Below are positions 30,234-36,413 of a stretch of DNA of 36,413 bases, piece after piece. The first letter of the stretch is position 1; each line of letters starts with the position of its first letter. Source of the DNA: Pinguiococcus pyrenoidosus (taxonomy: Eukaryota; Sar; Pinguiophyceae; Pinguiochrysidales; Pinguiochrysidaceae); contig JAAMXY010000453.1 in the NCBI GenBank assembly GCA_019677205.1, positions 5,767-42,179 on the forward strand, given 5' to 3'. Made by a program: the position numbers and the translations under genes. The notes under the pieces are model-generated. The model was not told the origin of the DNA. It did no database searches and saw nothing but the letters and a program-made list of their open reading frames with translations.

Positions 30234-31908
30234 ATGGCCGCGAGGGATGGGTCGGGAGCAACCTCTGCCAAGAACGAGAACACCGGGCGGTGGACGAAGG
30301 CGGAGCATGAGGTGTTTCTCTTGGGCCTGAAGCAGCATGGCAAAGGATGGAAGCAGATCGCGTCGATGATTTCGACGCGCACGGTGGTGCAGGTGAGTTT
30401 CTAGCCGGCTCAGTATCTGTTTCTAGAGCAATAAAGGGAAAGGATGTAGCCTGAACCCCCCCTCCCGAAAACACACACAAACACACCAGGTGCGCACGCA
30501 CGCGCAGAAGTACTTCCAGAAAATGGAAAAAGCTCGCGCGGCGGGGCGCAGCGGACCGGTGCTGATGGATTGCAGGTGGGCCTTGGTACGTCCACAAAGC
30601 ATTCCGGATCAGCCGCTGATCGTCCTTTCCACATAGAGATAGCACCGCTGCCGCAGTCCCAGCACGCAAGAAGTCATCAGCGGCATCCAGCCTCCCGCCG
30701 CGGAAGAAGCGGGTATCTGCCGTTCTCTTTCTTTCGACCCTTAGAAGCCAAGCTGATGGGATCTCGGCAAACAGGTGGCGCAGCTTTCGACGCGGCTGAC
30801 GCGCTTCGGTGGATACTCGCAGCCCCAGCAGAATAAGCCCTTGATGATGCCACCGGTCGATTCACGCATCGGCACGACCGCCCCCAGCATCGGTTGCGGT
30901 AAGACGAGCGGCGCATCTATCCCACGGACTCGAGCTCAAGCTTCTTGTCTTCGGCTCTTGGCGACTTGAACTCCATGGTCCTAGGCACGGCGGTGCAGCA
31001 TTGCTCTCCCGTGCGCCTCGTGCAGCTGGGGAATGAAGGCAAGGCGTATGGAAGGATGCCGCCGCTCCACGTGCGAGGGCCGAGCATCATGCCCACGCCG
31101 CCCATCAGCATGCCCGTGGGCCTCCAGAAGCCGATCGACCCCGTGATGAGCCGGCAGAAGCGGAAGAGGCGCAAGGTGTCGCCTCCTCAGGTACAAGCAT
31201 CGGATCTTCACGAGGCGCTCGGTTCAGCGGTGCGGAAGCCGGGCCTGTCCGAGGATGCGCCGCTCATGCCGAATCCGTCGGTAAGGAAAAGAGGAACAGG
31301 CTTGACCTTCCAGCAATGTCAGGAGAGTTGACGCGCCTCGGTCTTGCTTCTTCTCCTTTCTCCCCCGTTGTCTTTCTTTGATTCCCATATGAAAGGCCAT
31401 GGCTTCGAGCGACTTTCCCCCGGATCTCTTCGGCGCCGAGGAGAGCCAGGGCTATAGCAGCATGTTGGAGCTGGAGCCGTCCTTCGTGGATCCTCCCGTG
31501 CCGATCCCTTTCTCGCTCCTTGGCCCTCCATTCCCTGAAGCTAGCCGTGCGAAGATCGCCCTTCCCTCGTGCAAGGCGGAGCCCATGAGCGACAGTCAGA
31601 GCACGGGCATCACCGACTCGGAGGGAGCGTGGAGCGCCCCTTCCAGTGACTTAGATGACGACCCGTCCGCGCCAGGTCAGTGGACTGAACAAGTCTTGAC
31701 TGCGAGCCTTGGAGGATCTGGCTTTGTCTCCGACATCACCCTGGTCGGTTGTGGTACAGGGGCCAACGGCCACGCAAAGCCGGCGACGCCGCAGTACACG
31801 TTTCCTTCGCTGGACTTTCAAACCGTATGCGGTGACGACGAAGGCGAATTGGTGTGTCCCGACGATCTGCCGTTCCTGACAGACATCCAAGAGACTCTGC
31901 TGCTTTGA
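30234..31908 (+). CDS. SHAQKYF-class single-Myb transcription factor
   Basis: Six exons: 30234-30392, 30490-30575, 30691-30712, 30775-30898, 30985-31280, 31396-31908; introns 97, 115, 62, 86 and 115 nt; phases 0,2,0,1,0; 399 residues. The Myb repeat spans 19-65: RWTKAEHEVFLLGLKQHGKG, second Trp at 39, and, across intron 1, VRTHAQKYFQKM, the class motif (THAQKYF 56-62). Such proteins bind I-box/GATA-like DNA through helix 3. The 22-nt third exon encodes LPPRKKR (83-89), a likely nuclear signal; a second basic run RQKRKRRK lies in exon 5. The C-terminal exon is Ser/Pro/Asp-rich and acidic (DLFGAEESQGYSSMLELE; ends DIQETLLL), in keeping with an activation domain. Plants use this class in circadian and sugar control; stramenopiles and amoebae also have it. 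Exon 5 could hide one more small in-frame intron after 31190. Confidence 0.85.
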
Positions 31909-32180
31909 CGGAGCAGTCGAGACACAATGTGCTACGTTTTACATGTACTTAGGACTACCAGAGATGGCGGCCGCCTCGGAGGCCACAGATAGATCGCATA
32001 GGGACCTTCAGTTCCCTCTTCGGCTAAAGCAGTAGTGCCGGTTCGTTGCTGGCTGCGGGGAGTGCACCTGGCAACATCCGCTCTGCCCTAGAAATGTCTA
32101 TCCAAAGAAGGACTCGTCCCTCGTCCTGAGTTCATTGCTTCGATATCTCGGCCGTGAAAGGAAAGTCTTCGCCCTGAGAT

Positions 32181-33119
32181 CTAGTCGATCTCGAGTGGAG
32201 GAGGAACATCCCCATATCGACTGGTTGGAAAAGACTCCAATTCCTCGTGCAACTTTCTCTGTTCGTAGGCGAGCCGGCGTAGAATCTGGTGGAGCACTGG
32301 CTCTACAAGATCGATGAGAGAAGTCAATCTATTCGGTCTACGCTTCACGTCGTCGGCCGCGTCATCTCACCTTCTCTCTGATTCATCCTCTGCATGAGCG
32401 CCGCGTTCACCTGCGTGGCAGTCTTGACGCGCTGCGCCGGGCTGAGGAGGTGCGCGGACGCAGAGTTCCACCGATCACTGAAGGCCAAGATGCCCATGGC
32501 TTCCTCCAGCTCCGCGAGATACTCCTCCTGAGGTGCCGTCTAAGCGTCTCGCTGCACTGCCAGCCTGCCTCCCGGATCCTACCTTCTCGTCCACCATTGG
32601 CTGCAGCTTCTCCATGGCATAGGTGAGCGCCGCGTCGATCCGCCCCTCCGCGATGATGTCCAGGAGGCGCTGGCGCAGCAGGGCGAAGCGCAGATCGGGC
32701 ATCTCGTCCAGCATCTTGTGGTCCAAGGCGTGGATTTGCTTGAGGGCGCCGTCGATATCTCCTCGAAGGAGCATCTTGCGGATCTCCACCCGAGCACCCA
32801 TGCCGTCGGCGGCGGAATCGTGAACTGTGTGGGGAGACTCGCAGGTCAACTCGACGGATCTCCACGGAATTTAGGGTCATTTCACGTACATGGTGTGCCC
32901 GCCTCGGATTCGAAGCACTTCGCAGTCTTGCTGTAGCCCTCGTGGAGGAGAAAATCCATCACCAGGCCGCGCAGGTACGGCTGAGGAACCTCCCAGGCCT
33001 CCAAGCGCTCCGACCAGCTTCTTTTCTGGGGAGCGTCGCGTTAACGAAAGGCGCCCAGTGGGGGGCATCGGGGTGAAATCTCGCAGGGCCCACCTTTGCC
33101 CGGTGACCTTCCATGCCAT
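32181..33119 (-). CDS. GID8: GID8/TWA1, scaffold of the GID/CTLH ubiquitin ligase
   Basis: Five exons: 33119-33108 (tentative), 33025-32890, 32824-32583, 32527-32371, 32302-32181; introns 82, 65, 55 and 68 nt; phases 0,1,0,1; 222 residues (human GID8 228). LisH: PYLRGLVMDFLLHEGYSKTA (20-39) then CFESEAGTP. CTLH: RVEIRKMLLRGDIDGALKQI (61-80), with LDEMPDLRFALLRQRLLDII and AALTYAMEKLQPM. The CRA part reads YLAELEEAMGILAF ... SPAQRVKTATQVNAAL. All joins fall where the family continues without a gap, for example SEAGTP-F-HDSAAD and VDEK-EEYLAEL. GID8 bridges the substrate arm and the RING subunits of the CTLH E3 ligase. The first exon would code only MAWK with a weak donor (AAG/GTCACC); everything from residue 5 on is solid. 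The C-terminal 40 residues match the family only loosely. Confidence 0.85.
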
Positions 33120-33479
33120 GCGCGTGGACGGGATCTGGATGATGGAGACGTCGCAAGGCGCGCGCAAAGAGCGCCGGTCGGATCCAATGTCTGCTGTCTG
33201 AAAATATTTGGCTATGACATAGACAAATAATCGTCAAACGTCTAGCGTTTGTCTAGCGTTTGTGACAAATCCACCGACTCCGATCGCCCTCCAGGCGGCC
33301 AGCTGGCCGCAAAGGCGTGAAAGAGATGCTCCACTGCGGTCGCGATGGACAGGGGAAGGGTGTGGGGCTGGATGAAGCAAAAGGAGGATACGGCGCACAA
33401 TGAGACGGGCTGGATGGAATACGAAGTTCCCTGCGTCAAGCCATGCCAACGCGCTAGGCCTCGTAGCATCGCACTGCAC
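33120..33479. other. spacer between two minus-strand genes
   Basis: Nothing definite. A direct repeat of GTCTAGCGTTTGT-like sequence is seen at 33240-33262. It should contain the GID8 promoter and the 3' UTR of the DUF1995 gene. Confidence 0.4.
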
Positions 33480-34610
33480 CTATCCAAAGAGGTTGCCAAG
33501 GAAGCCACCCTTCTCTTTCTTGAGCAAGCCCTTTTGTTCCAGAGCGGGCACCTCGCTGGGGAAGAACCGGTCCTTTTGCGAGTGCAGGAGCGTCTGCTTT
33601 CCAAGCATCCCTTCGCTGCTCCAAAGCTGCCAGTCCTTGCCAAACTCTCTATACACCAAGTTGTCGCCCGCCTCCTGCAGGTAGAAGGCCGTCTCAAACT
33701 TGCTCTCGACGAAGCTGCCCAACGCGGCGTTCTCACTGGCCTTCACGTCCATGTCCGGGTTCAGCAGGATGATCAGCGTGCCCATGCCGAAGCGCTCGTC
33801 CAGCGTCTTCACTTGCTCGAGCGTCGCTGCGCTCGGTGCCGTGACCACGAGCACCTCCGTGGTGCTGGGAATGCTATCCAGCGGATTGCTCGGACTAGAG
33901 TCCTAAGGTCGCGGTTGCATCGTCGTTGCAGGTCATACCAACGGGCCTCCGAAGTTTGCCACGTTTCCCTGCCAGGCAGAGCTTGACGTACCTCGTCCAG
34001 CGCCTGCAAGCTCTTGAAGCCTTTGCCTTTGCCCTTCTTCCCGCCTTTCTTCTTGGCCTGGCGTCGTGCTGCTCGCGAGCCACCGGCGATGTCCAGGCCC
34101 ACCACATCGCCCACGCGAAGGCCTCCGGGCTCGTTCACGCTCCAGGCGTTCCTGGCCAGCTGCGCCTCCAGCTCCGTGTTGAACACGCAGACGGAGGTGT
34201 CGGCCAGCGCCTGGAACATCTCCAGAATGGCGCGAGCGGCCTCTCGGTCCGGCTTCTTCGGGTCCACGGGGGCGCCTTTCTCCTGCGGTTCAATGCCCAG
34301 CGACGCCTTGGGGAGCTGCACGTGCATCCGCGAGCACTGCGCCTTGAGTCCGGCCTGTCATGGCGCAGTCCCCGAAAGCGAAGACGACAAACCACCCAGA
34401 AAATAGCAGAGGTAAGACCTGAAGTTGGACGGAACGCCGGCCGATGGAGCCACGACGCCGCACCTGCAACCCGCCTTGTAGCTGCTTGACCGTATCCTTC
34501 ACGCGGACCGGGGCGGCCAGCATGCTCACGCGGGTCATCGGTCGGCCTCTGGAGCCATCGCAGAGAATGGAGCAGAGCGCGAGAGCCAAGGGCAGTCTCG
34601 AGACCGTCAT
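33480..34610 (-). CDS. DUF1995-family protein with plastid leader
   Basis: Three exons, 34610-34464, 34354-33992, 33902-33480; introns 109 and 89 nt, phase 0 throughout; 310 residues. Residues 1-20 are a signal peptide (MTVSRLPLALALCSILCDGS) followed by an Arg-containing stretch before the mature domain, the pattern of bipartite targeting to a secondary plastid. The domain starts PVRVKDTVKQLQGGLQ, joined by splicing to AGLKAQCSRMHVQLP, the usual DUF1995 opening (helix then R-V-x-L-P). Later come VLVVTAPSAATLEQVKTL, GTLIILLNPDMD and FETAFYLQEAG ... WQLW, the family's N-P-x-L-x-D and aromatic blocks. DUF1995 proteins occur in cyanobacteria, algae and plants; the plant member LPA3 helps assemble photosystem II, but that role cannot be carried over directly. 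A Lys/Gly-rich insertion (KKKGGKKGKGKG) lies in exon 2. This gene is the best sign in the window of a photosynthetic host. Confidence 0.7.
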
Positions 34611-34911
34611 TCTCGTCCACTTGTGGCGTTTTGGCCCCCTGGAAGGGGGGAACATGCTTGTTGTCTGTGGGAATAGATAGCTCGATGTGTTGGATGTCGA
34701 GAATGGTGTATGGGAGTATAAGTAGGATGGGCTCATGCGACCTTCCGATCGCACTGGAATCAGATCGCAGAAGCTGAAGAGAAAAGGCTTCGAGAACTCG
34801 TTGCGCATCTGGAGGCAGTGTACCCCAAGGCAAGATTCTCCCTGCTCTGCGAGTAGCCATTTGCTTACCTTGCGGAGGCGCCTCTGAAATTGCAGCCAAG
34901 TACTCCAAAAT
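34611..34911. other. spacer, no gene
   Basis: About 300 bp between two minus-strand genes. An open frame runs through it in the frame of the signal peptide (towards 35021) but contains no domain. Promoter of the DUF1995 gene expected here. Confidence 0.35.
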
Positions 34912-35743
34912 TTAGGGTGGATGCGAAATCCAATTGGAAACTGGGAGACCGCTCTGGCTACCTGGGGCCCTGGCGACAGATGGTGTGTGCATGAGTACGA
35001 GGAGGCTGGTGACGGTTTCATCTTTGATGGCCGAAAAGATCATGGCACGGCGCATCACAGCGGGAGCTGCCTGAAATTGTCGGTGTTCTATTCTCGAAAG
35101 CCAACCAGACGTACCGTTCTCCACACCAGCGCGCCAGCCGCCTCCTCCTCCACCGGCACCCGATTCTCACCGCCACGCCGCGCCTTCTTCCGCACACAAT
35201 CGTGCTCACAGGAAACAAGTACCAAAGCACCTTCGTCGCCTTGGGTTTCATGTACGCATCTCCGACTGCGGCCACGGAGCGAGGACGAAAGGGCATCGAG
35301 CCGAAGAACCGGTACAGCAGCACAGCAGCGCCTCATCGACGGAATCCGGAGTTCCGTGGAGCCCATCATCAATATTGCCGACCCGAGCGCCAACCGAAGT
35401 CTGCCGCGACGTTAGCGGGTCGAGCTGCTACATAGACGGTGATCTTTCCCGCCGTTGTCCAGACCTCGGCATCCTCGGCGTAGGAGAGTGAGCGAGATCA
35501 CCAAAGAGAGTGAACTGACCTGGATAAGGCGTCGTCTATGCATCGCTTCAATTGATCATCGGTCTTCCGTTGAATTCGCTGCATGGCGGGAAATTCGAAA
35601 GACTTCTCCCGCACAATCCGTCGGTCACTCCAGACGACTGGTGGAGTGCGCCCGCCTGTGCTGAAGAACTTGTGATGCAGGGGAACGGCGCTTCTGGTGC
35701 GGTACTGTATGTGACAACAAGGCGACGGGACATAGCGTAACAT
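34912..35743 (-). CDS. possible mitochondrial-type protein, uncertain exon model
   Basis: Tentative. ATG 35743 opens with MLRYVPSPCCHIQYRTRSAV then HHKFFSTGG, which looks like a mitochondrial presequence (basic, no acids, F-S-T near a cleavage site), and goes on to TDDQLKRCIDDALS. A model with exons 35743-35520, 35400-35115 and 35070-34912 keeps frame (phases 2 and 0) and would give 222 residues, with one hydrophobic patch LALGSAILMM after the first join. The second intron would be only 44 nt, though it has a perfect GTACGT donor and TTTCAG acceptor. Other frames in 35340-35220 also look open. I recognise no family. The first exon could also simply read to a stop at 35498 (81 residues). Confidence 0.3.
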
Positions 35744-36002
35744 ACAGCGCGAGTAGACTGTATTCGTTTCGAAGAAGCGTTGGTCTTCTGCTGCGATGGA
35801 ATGGGTCAGGCGGTGGGACGAGGCCGTTGAATCTCTTGCAAGCGAGGCGTCGAAATTGTCAATTGGCCATCGGCATGATTCGCCGCCGTGCTCCGACGCC
35901 TTGCCACGGCGCCGGGAGAGCAGGTCGCACAACGCCAAGGAGGAGGCGGAGGGAGGAGCTTCGGGCTTCATACACGAAGTTGCCTTTGATTTGGCCGATG
36001 TC

Positions 36003-36394
36003 TCACACGTAGTCAATTGAGGCGCGGGATTGTCTCAGACGTTCCTCAAGCTCCCGAATCTCGGACTGAAGCGAAGAAATCCGACGTGTCATCGTCGAGA
36101 TCCTTCCTTCGTATCGCTCCATGAGCTCTCTCTCCCGATGCGTGCGCCTGAGGGTCGTGCCTTCGTTAGCAACCATTGGCAGGTCGAAGTCTTCCCCGCA
36201 AGCTGCTCGTGTTCCCTACCGAATAGTCTCCAGGTGATGCAACTTCTGCATTTCTGCGGTGTGTTGGCAAACAGACTTCGTGAGACAGGGACAGTCGAGA
36301 AGCGAAGCAACAAAGGCTAGGCAAGAAGCTAAGCAAACTCACCTGCGTGTAGAAAATGCGCAAAAAACGAAGAGATGCCAGTTGTACCAGCCAT
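36003..36394 (-). CDS. small coiled-coil protein
   Basis: Three exons, 36394-36343, 36253-36220 and 36147-36003; introns 89 and 72 nt, phases 1 and 2; 76 residues, too short in each piece to stand out as an open frame. Starts MAGTTGISSFFAHFLH; the second exon codes EMQKLHHLETI; the third gives RTHRERELMERYEGR, then heptad pattern RISSLQSEIRELEERLRQ, a clear coiled coil. Splice sites are good (CAG/GTGAGT, ACCGCAG, ATTCG/GTAGGG, CCCTCAG). No family recognised; small coiled-coil subunits are common in tethering and ciliary complexes. Because ACACAG ends 4 nt before the ATG, a further upstream exon outside the window cannot be excluded. Confidence 0.45.
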
Positions 36395-36413
36395 CACCTG
36401 TGTAACGCGGGGA

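Overview
The window is nuclear DNA from a eukaryote, most likely a flagellated unicellular alga with a complex (secondary) plastid. Genes are interrupted by short GT-AG introns, mostly 55-145 nt, whose phases and flanking residues can be checked against known families. An IFT144 gene and an EF-hand/WD40 gene of the WDR49 type point to a cilium. Two proteins, a DUF1995-type protein and a PPR-like protein, start with a hydrophobic signal peptide followed by a basic stretch, as expected for import into a plastid of secondary origin. A SHAQKYF-class Myb gene fits a stramenopile or similar lineage, but the species cannot be named from sequence alone.

Layout, left to right: a PPR-like plastid protein running off the left edge (minus); a 23-bp tandem repeat that carries the stop codon of a membrane-anchored Kelch protein (minus); a membrane-anchored CS/NudC-like protein (minus); hybrid kinase-like gene A (plus); ERGIC3/Erv46, 8 exons (minus); a small P-type ATPase actuator-domain-only protein (plus); a very large WDR49-like protein (minus); a DUF985 cupin (plus); hybrid kinase-like gene B (minus); about 2 kb without a recognised gene; AP-1 mu adaptin (plus); IFT144/WDR19 (minus); a doubtful small gene (plus); a SHAQKYF Myb factor, 6 exons (plus); GID8/TWA1 (minus); a DUF1995 plastid protein (minus); a doubtful mitochondrial-type protein (minus); and a small coiled-coil protein at the right edge (minus).

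There is no operon logic. Several genes are housekeeping parts of membrane traffic (ERGIC3, AP-1 mu), cilium building (IFT144, WDR49-like) and protein turnover (GID8). The least ordinary content is the paralogous pair A and B. Both read as PAS - H-box helix - HATPase-like - receiver proteins in which the ATP-binding half has lost its signature residues while the receiver pocket is intact. They share one intron at the same place and phase and lie in opposite orientation about 11 kb apart. Second in interest is the actuator-only P-type ATPase-like protein, which has lost both membrane helices and the TGES loop. Exon models were built by hand from splice signals, frame and family similarity; no search was run.
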